Shown one piece after another: positions 8,904 through 18,214 of a DNA stretch of 64,000 bases. This DNA is from DAIMFL01 sp964372215 (GTDB lineage: Bacteria > Pseudomonadota > Alphaproteobacteria > Dongiales > Dongiaceae): positions 181,668 through 245,667 of the forward strand of contig CAYJQC010000002.1 of the NCBI GenBank assembly GCA_964372215.1, read 5' to 3'. The notes under the pieces were generated by a model. That model worked only from the letters and a program-made list of their open reading frames with translations, did not search any database and was not told the origin of the DNA. The first letter of the stretch is position 1; every line of letters starts with the position of its first letter. The position numbers and the translations under genes were made by a program.

Positions 8904-9042
8904 GCCCTCACCCGCCTCGCGCCCACGGGCGCTCGGCACCCTCTCCCCCGAAGGAGAGAGGGTCGACAGCGCGGCGCCCCCTGGCTCCCTCGCCCGCGCA
9001 GGCGGGAGAGGGATGTCGAGCGCAGCGAGACAGGGTGAGGGC
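8904..9042. repeat. intergenic inverted-repeat element with CCCTCACCC ends
   Basis: The 139-bp element is bounded by a perfect 10-bp inverted repeat, GCCCTCACCC (8904-8913) and GGGTGAGGGC (9033-9042). Inside are two further hairpins built on CTCTCCC/GAGAGGG (around 8941-8962 and 8985-9013). This is the architecture of the short CCCTCACCC/CTCTCCC intergenic elements scattered through many proteobacterial genomes. It lies upstream of dapD and carries no gene. Confidence 0.75.
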
Positions 9043-9083
9043 CATACTCGGTGTGAACTGGCGACGGCCGGGCACCGGTGCTA

Positions 9084-9263
9084 TCAGTGCAGCCTGATGA
9101 TCTTGGGCGCCGAAACGGGCTCGAAATGGCACTGCACCGCATCCCGGACCGCCGCCCGCAGAGCCTCCAGCGTCTCTGCCTCTGTAAAGATCGACACCCC
9201 GAGCGCCCGTGCGGTGTAGCCGCCCTCGGGCGCCTCCTCGACCAGGAAGATGATCTCGGTAAT
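9084..9263 (-). CDS. HicB-like small protein with probable ATT start
   Basis: A 59-residue product beginning I/M-T-E-I-I-F-L-V-E-E and continuing APEGGYTARALGVSIFT and EALRAAVRDAVQCHF, which is the partial RNase H-like fold of short HicB-type proteins (often misnamed 2-oxoisovalerate dehydrogenase subunits in databases). There is no ATG, GTG or TTG at the conserved N-terminus; the first conserved codon is ATT, with AAAAGGGA upstream. It is therefore either started at ATT or has lost its start codon. No hicA-type toxin gene is adjacent. Confidence 0.55.
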   Translation of the reverse strand: MTEIIFLVEEAPEGGYTARALGVSIFTEAETLEALRAAVRDAVQCHFEPVSAPKIIRLH

Positions 9264-9338
9264 GCGGCGGTCCCTTTTCGTTCCCGGCTCGTCTGTGGGG
9301 CGAGCGCTCCGCCGCCGTCAAGGCGCGGGTTTTCCGGT

Positions 9339-12300
9339 TCAATCCCGCAGCCAGGGCCAAGTGTCGGCGGCCACCGCCCGGTAGCTGGCGTCCAGGGCCG
9401 GCTGGAGCAGCAGGAGCGCGGCGATGCGCCGGGCCATGTCGCGAACCTCGCGCAGCTCCTCGGGCGTCAGCGCCCGGCCGAGCAGCTCGTACTCCCGGTA
9501 GGACAGCCATTTCTTCATTACCTGATAGCCGCCGATGGTGTAGCCCCAGACCTTCTCCGGCACGTTCGCCCAATGGGCGGCGTCGTTGAGGTAGATGTCG
9601 AAGGTGGCCGCGCCGAGCTGCGCCGTGCCCTCCCCCAGCGCCGCCCGTTCCTCGGCCGTGTAGGCGCGTTCGAGCGCGCGGCCCTTGCCGGGCATAGTGA
9701 CGCCGGCCTTGCCTTCATGGCCCCAGCCGGCAGTGACCCGGAACTCCCTGGGCTTCAGCGCCCCGCCGCCCGTGCGCTGGACGTTGCCGATGACCTTGAG
9801 CGCCGGCCGGATGGTGCCCGAGATCACACCGGCGACTGGCGCCTCAGTGTCGAGCAGCGCCGCCACCTGGCGGCCGAGGGCCGCGGACGCCTCCAGCAGC
9901 TCACGCTTGGCTGGCAGCGGAATACGCGGCCAGCCCGCTCGGACGCCGTCGGCGTTCTCGGTGAGATAGGCGGGCGCATAACCAACAGCCAGGGCATGGA
10001 GCCAGATCAGGCCTGCCGTCACCGCATCGGCGTCAGAATCGACAATGCCAAGATGGGCGAGATAGGCACGCACCTGTGCCGATAGGTTGGCGATGGCCTC
10101 GCCTTCGCCACGCGCCTGGGCAAAGAGATCGCCGAGTGCCCCTTCCTTCTTCTTGATCCGGTCGCCGCCCTTGATGCGAAAGGGAAAGTAGTACGAATGC
10201 CCGCGCTGAAAGTCGTTGTCGCCGAGCAGTCGCGTAAAGAAGGCCGGCACCCCCTCTGGATTGGCGACGCCTGCCGGCCGCGCCATTAGGAACGCGTTTC
10301 CCTCCCAACATTGCGCCCATAGCGAGGGTCGAGCTCGATTCCAAAGGGACGGAACAGCCGAGTAGTAACACCACTGAGTATCGAACGGGCGCACCAGATA
10401 GCGACGCAGGCAATCGCTTCGAAACGACCCTTCGGCAAGGGCGCGGGTTCGCACCTTTTCCGGTTCATAGCCGGCGGCCGCTTTGGTGAGCGAGGAACCA
10501 GAAAGTCCTGGCGCGCTCCATGATGCCCGGGGATCGAAGTATGCTCGCATACGGCTTTCGAGGTGCTCTCGCTCAATATCGATGAGAGCCCCGCCGCGCT
10601 TCTCCATGAGTCCATTCATCGGCGGCATGGCGCAGAGATCAACGACACTTGGCCATTCGCGATAATGGCTTTCTACCGCCTCGGGCCGGAAAGAGAATCG
10701 ATTCTCTGGAGACGGCTGAGATACCTTGTATGCTGAATCGAAGTCCGTCGAATCAAGTGTTGCCAGCAAGTGTGCACGGCGTTCCTCGGCCTTCGCTTCG
10801 TCAATGTCGTCGCGATACAGCACCGACTTTGCCGTAGACGAGTCGCCGCGCTTGACCCAAAGCGAGACAACGACACCCTGTTGGATGCCCGGCGAGTGGC
10901 CGGAGACGGCGAATACGGTCTCACTGGTACGGCCATCCGGTGCGTACTCGGAGATTTTCCGGTTGCCGTGCATGTTCTCGATCCAGAACTTGTCGAAGCT
11001 GTCGAGCAAGTGCCTTCGCAGCACGACAAAAGATGGTTCGCTGACCCAGGAATAGTTGGAAATGAAGGAAACGACACCGCGTCCCGTTCCTTCCGCTATC
11101 CGCCGCTCGGCGATGCGGAAGAACCGCACGTAGAGGTCATCGAGATTGAACTTCTTGATACCCCATTCCCTGACTAGGCCCTCCTTGTAGACGTCGACCA
11201 GCCCGCCTTCCTCGTCCGGGCTGGTGCCGGCGAAGGCGTTGTACGGGGGATTGCCTAGGATCACGAGGATCGGCGTCTCGCGCTTCACATGAGCTGCTGC
11301 CTCGCGCTCTTCCTCCAGCTCCGGCAGCGCCAGGGCCAGCTGCTTGCGCGGGCCGGTCGGTGGTTCCCAGCCGGTCAATGCGTTGGTGAGATAGATGCCG
11401 GCACGCTCGTGCTCGGCATCTGACAGCGGCGCATCGAGGCCGGAGAGGAGCGAGCCCACCTGCCAGTGGGCGATGACATACGGCGCCGGCATGATCTCGA
11501 AGCCGAAGACGCGGGACTTCGCCGCCTCCTTCACGTCGTGGCCGAGCAGGGCCGAGTCGCCCTTGTCCCGCAGCGTGCGGGCGATGCGCTCCAGCACCTC
11601 GACGATGTAGGAGCCGGTGCCGCAGCAGGGGTCGAGCACGTAGACGCGGGGATCGGCGAGACCGTCGGCCAGCCCCAGCTCGGTGCGCAGCACGCGGTCG
11701 ACCCGCTCCACCATGTAGCGCACGATCTCGCTTGGCGTGTACCATACGCCGAGCTGCTTCCGGAGATCGGGATCGAACGCCTCCAGGAACGGTTCGTAGA
11801 AATACTGGACCGCCTGCGTCTCCTCGAATCGCGAGAAGAAAGCGGCCCGGTCGACGCGGTTGAGCGCCGCCGCCGTCCAATCCAGCACCTCGACGAGGCC
11901 GAGCGGCCCCAGCCGCTCCGGCGTCGCCACCGCGGCGAACAGGGTGCGCACCATCGGCACGTGCAGCGACCACGCCGCCGCGTGCCAGTCGAAGGGCGCG
12001 GTATCGTCCGGCTTGCGCTCCCGGCTCCACAGCACCCAGGCGGAGAACACGCCGTAGAACAGGGTCTGCACCAGCGTCGAGCGGAAGAAGTGGTCGCCCT
12101 TGTCGCCCTCGAACCTGAGGCCGAGCGACTGCTCCAGCGCGGAGCGCACGGCGGCGAGCGCCGGCATGTCACCCGCCGCCTCGACCCGCGCCAGCGCATC
12201 GCGCGCATAGGAAGCGAGAAACCACGCCACGTCCTTCGGCTGTGCGAGCGGCGCGCGGTGCAGCAGCACGCGGGTCAAGAACTCGACAAACCGCGTTTCG

Positions 12301-12809
12301 GCCGCGCGGCCGGCGCGCGCCGGGTGGGCGGCGAGCGCCCAGAAATCCGCCGGGGATGCGGCAAGGCTGAAGCCTTCGAGCGGCACGGCGGCACCGTGCG
12401 CGTTGCGCCCGACCAGCACGAATTCGCGATAGGTGGTGACCAGGACCGCGCCGTAGTGATCGAGGTAGCGCCCTACCTGGTCGGACTCGGCGACGGAGGC
12501 CAGATTCTCATCGACGCCCTTGACCTCGATCACGCCGCGTTCCGGCGGCGCATCGGGCACCGGGTCCCTGCGGCTCGCCTTCGGAAGCTGGGTCTGGGTG
12601 AACAGGCCGAAATCGGGATGGCCGGCGCCGGTATCCTTTAGCTCGGACAGGCAGAAGACCTTCGGCTTGAGACCTCGACCGAGTTCATTGAACAGGTTCT
12701 GCAGGGCGCCGTAGTAAGATCGCTCCTTGGCAGCCACGCCGGATGACCGCACGCGGGCCATTTCGGCCAGATAAGTCTCCAGCGGACTGGCCAACTGCCC
12801 CCCTGACAC
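9339..12809 (-). CDS. single-chain restriction-modification protein (type ISP/IIG-like)
   Basis: 1156 residues combining three parts. The N-terminal part has a PD-(D/E)XK-like core: HPDFGLF (Asp near 66) and GVIEVKG (Glu95, Lys97). In the middle is an N6-adenine methyltransferase, with SAM motif VLDPCCGTGSYI (about 391-402) and catalytic NPPY (520-523). The C-terminal half resembles the type ISP specificity domain, with VWGYTIGGYQVMKKWLSYRE near the end. No SF2 helicase block is visible between nuclease and methylase, so it is shorter than classical LlaBIII-like ISP enzymes and closer in plan to type IIG. The start is GTG 12809. It should both methylate and cut one asymmetric target without partners. 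Confidence 0.85.
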   Translation of the reverse strand: MSGGQLASPLETYLAEMARVRSSGVAAKERSYYGALQNLFNELGRGLKPKVFCLSELKDTGAGHPDFGLFTQTQLPKASRRDPVPDAPPERGVIEVKGVDENLASVAESDQVGRYLDHYGAVLVTTYREFVLVGRNAHGAAVPLEGFSLAASPADFWALAAHPARAGRAAETRFVEFLTRVLLHRAPLAQPKDVAWFLASYARDALARVEAAGDMPALAAVRSALEQSLGLRFEGDKGDHFFRSTLVQTLFYGVFSAWVLWSRERKPDDTAPFDWHAAAWSLHVPMVRTLFAAVATPERLGPLGLVEVLDWTAAALNRVDRAAFFSRFEETQAVQYFYEPFLEAFDPDLRKQLGVWYTPSEIVRYMVERVDRVLRTELGLADGLADPRVYVLDPCCGTGSYIVEVLERIARTLRDKGDSALLGHDVKEAAKSRVFGFEIMPAPYVIAHWQVGSLLSGLDAPLSDAEHERAGIYLTNALTGWEPPTGPRKQLALALPELEEEREAAAHVKRETPILVILGNPPYNAFAGTSPDEEGGLVDVYKEGLVREWGIKKFNLDDLYVRFFRIAERRIAEGTGRGVVSFISNYSWVSEPSFVVLRRHLLDSFDKFWIENMHGNRKISEYAPDGRTSETVFAVSGHSPGIQQGVVVSLWVKRGDSSTAKSVLYRDDIDEAKAEERRAHLLATLDSTDFDSAYKVSQPSPENRFSFRPEAVESHYREWPSVVDLCAMPPMNGLMEKRGGALIDIEREHLESRMRAYFDPRASWSAPGLSGSSLTKAAAGYEPEKVRTRALAEGSFRSDCLRRYLVRPFDTQWCYYSAVPSLWNRARPSLWAQCWEGNAFLMARPAGVANPEGVPAFFTRLLGDNDFQRGHSYYFPFRIKGGDRIKKKEGALGDLFAQARGEGEAIANLSAQVRAYLAHLGIVDSDADAVTAGLIWLHALAVGYAPAYLTENADGVRAGWPRIPLPAKRELLEASAALGRQVAALLDTEAPVAGVISGTIRPALKVIGNVQRTGGGALKPREFRVTAGWGHEGKAGVTMPGKGRALERAYTAEERAALGEGTAQLGAATFDIYLNDAAHWANVPEKVWGYTIGGYQVMKKWLSYREYELLGRALTPEELREVRDMARRIAALLLLQPALDASYRAVAADTWPWLRD

Positions 12810-12897
12810 GACTCCTGAGGAGTCACTTCACCGGATTTTGCGCGTTCCGATGGAATCTCGGCTGCGCAGAAAAGTCAAATCGGGGAGCCGGATCCGC

Positions 12898-13626
12898 TCA
12901 CCGTCCCGGCGGGCAGTTGGCCTCGAGCCAGGCGATCAGGTCGTCGGTGATGTGGTGGATATGGTCGCCGTCGGCGCCGGCCTGGGCCCATTCGTCCTCG
13001 GTCCTGACCAGCACCGTGGTCATGCCGAGCGCATGGGCCGGCACCAGGTTCTGCGGCAGGTCCTCGAACAGGGTGGCGGCGCGCGGGTTCACGCCATGGC
13101 GGCGCAGCAGGGCGTGATAGGTCTCGGGGTCGGGCTTGGGCCGGTACTGGGCGGCGACGATGTCGAAGATGCCCTCGAAGTGATGGGTCACGCCGAGCCG
13201 GTTCATGACGTTCTCGGCATGGGCGACCGAGCCGTTGGTGAAGATCAGCTTGCGCCCCGGCAGGCGCGCCAGGGCGGCGTCGAGCGCCGGCGAGGGCGGC
13301 ACCGGGCTCACGTCGATGGCGTGGACGAAATCGAGGAAGCGCGCCGGCTCGACCCCGTGATGGTCCATCAGGCCCTTCAGCGTGGTGCCGTGCTGCCGGT
13401 AGTACTGCTTTTGCAGGCGGCGCGCCTCGGCCGGCTCGATCCCCAGGAAGTCCTCGATGAACCGGCCGATCAGGGTGTCGACCTGGGCGAACAGGTTGCA
13501 GGCCGACGGATACAGCGTGTTGTCGAGGTCGAACACCCAGACCTCGACATGGTCGAGATGGTGGGGTGTACCGTTCCGGTCGGCCGACGCGCGCGCCGGG
13601 CCGTGCGCTGAATTCATTTTGGGCAT
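12898..13626 (-). CDS. pyrimidine 5'-nucleotidase (HAD superfamily)
   Basis: About 242 residues. HAD motif I is VWVFDLDNTLYPS with the nucleophilic Asp, motif II is LIFTNGS, the Lys motif is RPKPDPETY and motif IV is FEDLPQN. The Asn-Thr-Leu-Tyr-Pro variant and the helical cap with EARRLQKQYYRQHGTTLKGL mark the SDT1/pyrimidine 5'-nucleotidase branch, which dephosphorylates UMP/CMP and related or damaged nucleotides. The frame is open to 13704; ATG 13626 (MPKMNS) is chosen as closest to family length. It diverges from the GGDEF gene. Confidence 0.85.
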   Translation of the reverse strand: MPKMNSAHGPARASADRNGTPHHLDHVEVWVFDLDNTLYPSACNLFAQVDTLIGRFIEDFLGIEPAEARRLQKQYYRQHGTTLKGLMDHHGVEPARFLDFVHAIDVSPVPPSPALDAALARLPGRKLIFTNGSVAHAENVMNRLGVTHHFEGIFDIVAAQYRPKPDPETYHALLRRHGVNPRAATLFEDLPQNLVPAHALGMTTVLVRTEDEWAQAGADGDHIHHITDDLIAWLEANCPPGR

Positions 13627-13816
13627 GGCACCTAGAGTGGGGTCGGCAGGCCCCGGGGGCAAGCCCGGATCGGCCGCCGGCCGCGCTTTGCATTGGCGCA
13701 TCACCGACTTAATGGCTCCTTAATGGGCCGGTTTCTATGCTCGGCGCCGGGGATCCCACCGCCCTGGCCCGCCCCGTCCGCTGCCCGCGGCCAGGTCGGC
13801 GCAGGCCAGGCTTCTT

Positions 13817-15646
13817 GTGATGAGAATGGTCCGCAGCGCGCCGAACGACACCGCATCCGAGCCCGCCCAGCAGTCCGACGGCCACGCCGACCGGGGCCTC
13901 GAGCGGGGTCCGGCCGCAGCCCCGTCCCGCCCGGAGCCTGGCTCCCACGGCCACCCGGTCGGCCCGGCCGGGCGCCGGCGCATGGCCAACACCCTGTTCG
14001 CCGCCGGCGGCGCGCTCGCCGCCTATCCCGGCCCGGCCGCGGTGATCGGCCCGGGCGATCTGGTGCTGGCCGCCAACGACGCCGCCGAGCCCCTGCTGCA
14101 CGCGCTGTCCTCGAAGCGGTCGGGCGAGCTGCGCATCGCCATCGAATCCGCCCTCGGCTCCGCCTGGGCCGGGGCGCCGGCCCAACTTCAGCCGCTTCTG
14201 CTGCCGATGGGCGGCGGCGAGCAGACCGCGCTCGAGCTGCTGGTGCTGCCGTTCGCCGACATCGACGCGGCGCTGCTGCTCGGCCGCGACGTGACGCTCG
14301 AGCGCACCCTGCGCGCCGCCCTGGTGGAATCGCGCCAGCGCTACAAGGATCTGGTCGAGGCCTCCAGCGACTTCGTCTGGGAGACCGGACCGAGCGGCTG
14401 CTTCGTCTTCGTTTCGCCGGGCGGCGCCCTCGGCTACCGCGCCGACGAGCTGGTCGGCCGCCACCCGAGCGAATTCCTGATCGATGGCGAGGCGACCGAC
14501 GGCGCCTTTCCGTTCGACGCCCGCATGCCGGCGTCCAAGGTCGAGCTGTGGTTCCGCACCGCCGGCGGCGAGCCGGCCAGCCTGGTCGCCGCCGCGCGGC
14601 CGCTGACCGGCGAGGACGGGCTGTGGAAGGGCACCCGCGGAATCTGCCAGGACGTGTCCGAGACCCGGCGCCGCGAGGCCGAGCTCGGACGCTATCGCCA
14701 TCGCGAGCGGCTGCTCGCCTATCTCGTGCGCACCATCCGCTACGAAGTCGATCCGCGCAACGCCGCCTCGGCGGCGGCCACCGCGGCGCTGCCGGCGCTG
14801 GCCGCCGAAGGCTGCCGGGTACATCGCTGCGACGACGACGGCGGCTTCGTCCTGACCACCGAATGCGGCGCCGCGGCGCCGGAGTCCGAGGCCGAGGCGC
14901 TCGCCGCGCTCATCGCCGGCGAGAGCCGGTTCGAACGCGCCACCGACGCCCACGCGGTGATCGCGGTGCCGATCCGCCAGGGCCGGCGGCTGTCCGGGGC
15001 GCTGCTGCTGTGGCGCCCGATCGGGCTCGGCGCCTGGGACGAGGACGACCTGTTCCTGGTGGCGGAGCTGGCCGAGCAGCTCGGCGTCGCGCTGCAGCAG
15101 ATCGCCAGCCAGGACACCCTGGCGACGCTGTCGCGCACCGATCCGCTGACCGGCCTGGTCAACCGCCGCAGCTTCGTCGGCGAGCTCGAGCAGCGGCTGG
15201 CGACGCGCCGGCGCGGCGCTCTCCTGTATCTCGATCTCGACAATTTCAAGCCGGTCAACGATCGGCTGGGCCATGCCAGCGGCGACGCGGTGCTGGTCAC
15301 CGTCGCCCGGCTGCTGCGCGAGGGCACCCGCGCCTCCGACCTGATCGGACGCCTGGGCGGCGACGAATTCGTGGTCTGGCTCGAGGACATCGACGAGCCG
15401 GCGGCGATGGTCAAGGCGCGCGACCTGCTGCGCCGGTTCGCGCGCGACCTGGCGCCGCTGTCCGCCGATCTCGAGCTGCCGCTCGGCGCCTCGATCGGCA
15501 TCGCGCTCAGCTCGGGCGCCGATCGCGAGGACGCCGACGCGCTGATCGCCCGCTCCGACGGGTCGATGTACAGCGCCAAGCGGGCCGGCAAGCAGCATTT
15601 CGTCATCGCCGCGCCGCCCGCGCCAGCCGAGGGAGCCGCGCCGTGA
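13817..15646 (+). CDS. PAS-GGDEF diguanylate cyclase
   Basis: About 609 residues. An N-terminal poorly defined sensor region is followed by a PAS domain (SRQRYKDLVEASSDFVWETG, ending with CQDVSETRRREAELGRY), a GAF-like region, and a C-terminal GGDEF domain with the intact active site RLGGDEFVVW. The RxxD inhibitory site (RASD) lies five residues before GGDEF, so product inhibition by c-di-GMP is expected. There is no EAL domain and no membrane segment. GTG 13817 is followed directly by ATG 13820; either may be the start. Its stop overlaps the DUF2336 start as GTGA. Confidence 0.92.
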   Translation: MMRMVRSAPNDTASEPAQQSDGHADRGLERGPAAAPSRPEPGSHGHPVGPAGRRRMANTLFAAGGALAAYPGPAAVIGPGDLVLAANDAAEPLLHALSSKRSGELRIAIESALGSAWAGAPAQLQPLLLPMGGGEQTALELLVLPFADIDAALLLGRDVTLERTLRAALVESRQRYKDLVEASSDFVWETGPSGCFVFVSPGGALGYRADELVGRHPSEFLIDGEATDGAFPFDARMPASKVELWFRTAGGEPASLVAAARPLTGEDGLWKGTRGICQDVSETRRREAELGRYRHRERLLAYLVRTIRYEVDPRNAASAAATAALPALAAEGCRVHRCDDDGGFVLTTECGAAAPESEAEALAALIAGESRFERATDAHAVIAVPIRQGRRLSGALLLWRPIGLGAWDEDDLFLVAELAEQLGVALQQIASQDTLATLSRTDPLTGLVNRRSFVGELEQRLATRRRGALLYLDLDNFKPVNDRLGHASGDAVLVTVARLLREGTRASDLIGRLGGDEFVVWLEDIDEPAAMVKARDLLRRFARDLAPLSADLELPLGASIGIALSSGADREDADALIARSDGSMYSAKRAGKQHFVIAAPPAPAEGAAP

Positions 15647-16902
15647 GCGCCCTGCTGCGCAAGCTGGCGCGACGCCGGCCGGTGGCCGCCCCGCTCGACT
15701 ACGAGCAGTCGAAGCGCCTGGCGCGCGACGCCGATCCCGAGATCCGCCGCCAGATCGCCCAGCGCACCGACGTGCAGCCGGAGATCCTCTACTTCCTCGC
15801 CGAGGACACGGTTCCCGAGGTGCGCCTGGAGATCGCCGGCAACACCCAGACGCCGCGCCAGGCCGACCTGCTGCTCGCCACCGACAGCAATCTCGGCGTC
15901 CGCCACGCCCTCGCCTGCAAGATCGCCGCGATCGCCCCGAGCCTGTCGCTGGAACAGCGCGACCAGGTGCGCAAGCTCACCGAGGAGGTGATCGAGACCC
16001 TGGCGCGCGACCAGGCGGTGCGCGTGCGCCAGGTGGTGGCCGAGGCGCTCAAGGACCTGACCGACGCGCCGCCCGAAGTGATCCGCCGCCTCGCCCGCGA
16101 CGCCGAGCTGGTGGTCGCCGGCCCGATCCTCGAGCACTCGCCGGTGCTGCTCGATGCCGACCTGCTCGACATCATCGCGAGCGGCCCGATCCGCGGCGCG
16201 CTGGCCGCCATCGCGCGGCGCTACAACCTGCCGGGCGCGGTCACCGACGCGATCGTCGCGGCCACGGTCAACACGCCGGCCCAGGCCCCGACCATCACCG
16301 CGCTGCTCGCCAACGACAGCGCGCAGATCCGCGAAGAGACGCTCGACCGGATTCTCGACCGCGCGCCGGCGACGCCGCCCTGGCACGCGCCGCTGGTGCG
16401 GCGGCCGACCCTGCCGCAGGGGGCGATGCGCCGCCTCGCCGGCTTCGTCGCCCGCTCGCTGCTCGACATCCTGCAGCAGCGGCCCGATCTCGACCCCGCG
16501 ACCGCGCGCGACGTCGCGGCGCTGGTCGAGCGCCGGCTCGCCGAAGAGGACGACGACGAGCCGGACTCCGCAGCCGCCGGACCCGGCGGCAAGGCGCCGG
16601 TCGGCGAGGATGCCATCGCCGCCGCGATCGCCCGCGGCGACCAAGGCGGGGTCACCGCCGCGCTCGCCCGCGACGCCAAGCTCGACGCCGCCAAGGTGGA
16701 ACGCATCCTGCGCTCGCAGAGCGCCAAGGGCGTGATGGCGCTGGCCTGGAAGGCCGGACTGCCGGTGCGCCTGGCGGTGCAGCTCCAACTCCGCATCGCC
16801 GGCATCTCGCCGCGCGGCGCGCTCAATCCGCGCGAGGGCGTGCTCTATCCCCTGAGCGACCAGGAGATGGACTGGCAGATCGAGTTCTTCGGTGGAATGT
16901 AA
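15643..16902 (+). CDS. DUF2336 domain protein
   Basis: 419 residues, beginning at GTG 15643 within the end of the cyclase gene. The repeated helical pairs (LARDADPEIRRQIAQRTD; VPEVRLEIAGNTQTPRQADLLL; VRHALACKIA) are HEAT-like and match DUF2336, a family confined mainly to alphaproteobacteria and often located beside c-di-GMP or PAS genes. A Pro/Asp/Glu-rich linker near residues 300-325 separates a C-terminal helical domain. It probably acts as a protein-interaction scaffold for its upstream cyclase; that link is inferred from the four-base overlap. Confidence 0.88.
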   Translation: MSALLRKLARRRPVAAPLDYEQSKRLARDADPEIRRQIAQRTDVQPEILYFLAEDTVPEVRLEIAGNTQTPRQADLLLATDSNLGVRHALACKIAAIAPSLSLEQRDQVRKLTEEVIETLARDQAVRVRQVVAEALKDLTDAPPEVIRRLARDAELVVAGPILEHSPVLLDADLLDIIASGPIRGALAAIARRYNLPGAVTDAIVAATVNTPAQAPTITALLANDSAQIREETLDRILDRAPATPPWHAPLVRRPTLPQGAMRRLAGFVARSLLDILQQRPDLDPATARDVAALVERRLAEEDDDEPDSAAAGPGGKAPVGEDAIAAAIARGDQGGVTAALARDAKLDAAKVERILRSQSAKGVMALAWKAGLPVRLAVQLQLRIAGISPRGALNPREGVLYPLSDQEMDWQIEFFGGM

Positions 16903-17020
16903 GCCGGCCTGCCCGCCATCCGCTCCCGCCAGCCAGTCCGCGCCTCGACCCCAGGTCGCCCGTCATGCGATGCTGCGATCGCGCCGGGATGCCCCGGCAA
17001 GGCGAGACGACGGAGGACGC

Positions 17021-17503
17021 GTGGCGAGTCGGTACGACGAGACCGGGGAGATGGCGTCGTCGGCCATCCAGGCGCTGGTCGACTATTGGCGAGGGCTGCA
17101 TCGCGGCCGGCGGTTTCCGGCGAAGCGCGACATCGACCCGGCCGAGATCAAGCCGCTGCTGCCGTTCATCGTCGTCGCCGAGTTCCACCGGGCGCCGTTC
17201 CGCGTCCGCTACCGGCTGGTCGGCACCGAGGCCGCCCGCTTCGCCGGCGAGGACTATACCGGACGCTGGCTGGACCAGACCGGCTGGGGCGACGCGCTGG
17301 TCGACATCGAGGCCAATTTCAGGCGCGTCGCCGAGACCGGGCAGGCGCTGTTCGGCGCCGACCGGATGCTGTGGGTCGACGACAAGTGGAAGCACTTCGA
17401 ATGGGGCATTCTGCCGCTGTCGGACGACGGCGATACGGTGACTCATTGCCTGGTCATCGAGGACTTCCGCCATCTCGAGCGGCCGGGCGGCAGCCTGCGG
17501 TGA
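17021..17503 (+). CDS. PAS_5-family protein, type 1 (pair A)
   Basis: 160 residues made almost entirely of one PAS fold. Diagnostic stretches are FPAKRDIDPAEIKPLLPFI, FRVRYRLVGTEAARFAG and the final THCLVIEDFRHLE. It starts at GTG 17021, preceded by GGAG; ATG 17051 is an alternative. There is no output domain, so it may bind a small ligand or a partner. Its closest relative in the window is the protein at 19911-20393, which shares AKRDIDP, RVRYRLVGTE and the WGD motif. A type 2 paralogue follows 112 nt downstream. Confidence 0.85.
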   Translation: MASRYDETGEMASSAIQALVDYWRGLHRGRRFPAKRDIDPAEIKPLLPFIVVAEFHRAPFRVRYRLVGTEAARFAGEDYTGRWLDQTGWGDALVDIEANFRRVAETGQALFGADRMLWVDDKWKHFEWGILPLSDDGDTVTHCLVIEDFRHLERPGGSLR

Positions 17504-17615
17504 ACGGTCGCTGGCGCCGCGCTCCGGCAATCCGGCGGCTGGCCGACGAGCGCGCCATCAACCAGCCCCGCGCCCGGCGCCGGGCCCGCCCGCAACATCC
17601 CGGCCCGGCCCCGCG

Positions 17616-18149
17616 ATGAGCCACTGGTTCGAGATCGCGCGCACGCGTTCCGCGATGATCCACGAGCTGCATCGCTACTGGAACTCGAAGCGCGGCGCAC
17701 GGCCGATGCCGGCGCGCGGCGACATCGATCCCAGCGAGATCAAGCATCTGCTGCCCAACATCCTGATCGTCGATCTGGAAGGCGAGCCGCTGCGGGTTCG
17801 CTTCCGCCTGCTCGGCACCAAGGTGGTCGCCGCGTCGGGGCGCGATTTCACCGGCGGCTATCTCGACGAGTACGTCCCGAGCGATATCGAGAACCTGTGG
17901 CAGACCTACTACGGCATCGCGCGCGACCGGTGCCTGCCGGTGCTGGGCGACGCCGCGGTGCCGACCGGCGACGGCGGTCGCTTCACCTACGAGTTCGGCA
18001 TCTTTCCGCTCGGCCCGGAGGCCACGCGCGTCACCCAGTGCCTGTCGATCGAGGACTATGGCAAGATGAACGACAACCTCGCGGAGCTGGCGAACAAGTC
18101 GACGCCATGGTGGCCGCGCGACGAGCCGCCGCCGAAAAAGACGGGCTGA
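17616..18149 (+). CDS. PAS_5-family protein, type 2 (pair A)
   Basis: 177 residues, single PAS domain. Key stretches are RPMPARGDIDPSEIKHLLPN, LRVRFRLLGTKVVAASG and TQCLSIEDYGKMNDNL. It differs from type 1 by the PMPAR entry, the LLGTKVV core and a longer C-terminal helix, and is the counterpart of 20438-20974. No transmembrane or output domain is present. The last codons run into the intergenic region of dppA, 65 nt ahead. Confidence 0.85.
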   Translation: MSHWFEIARTRSAMIHELHRYWNSKRGARPMPARGDIDPSEIKHLLPNILIVDLEGEPLRVRFRLLGTKVVAASGRDFTGGYLDEYVPSDIENLWQTYYGIARDRCLPVLGDAAVPTGDGGRFTYEFGIFPLGPEATRVTQCLSIEDYGKMNDNLAELANKSTPWWPRDEPPPKKTG

Positions 18150-18214
18150 CCTTCGGGTTCCCTTTGGTGCAGACTGCCCGACTTCCCTCGCAACGCAGCC
18201 CCGGTACCTCCGCC

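Noticed and set aside
6828..9038. A 736-codon open frame opposite dapE and dapD
   Set aside because: Its protein is an Ala/Gly/Arg/His/Asp-rich low-complexity shadow of two well-supported genes; such frames are expected at 70% GC.
9339..12809. Considered as part of a BREX or classical type I system
   Set aside because: No pglZ, brxC, hsdR or hsdS-like gene lies nearby; nuclease, methylase and target domain are in one chain.
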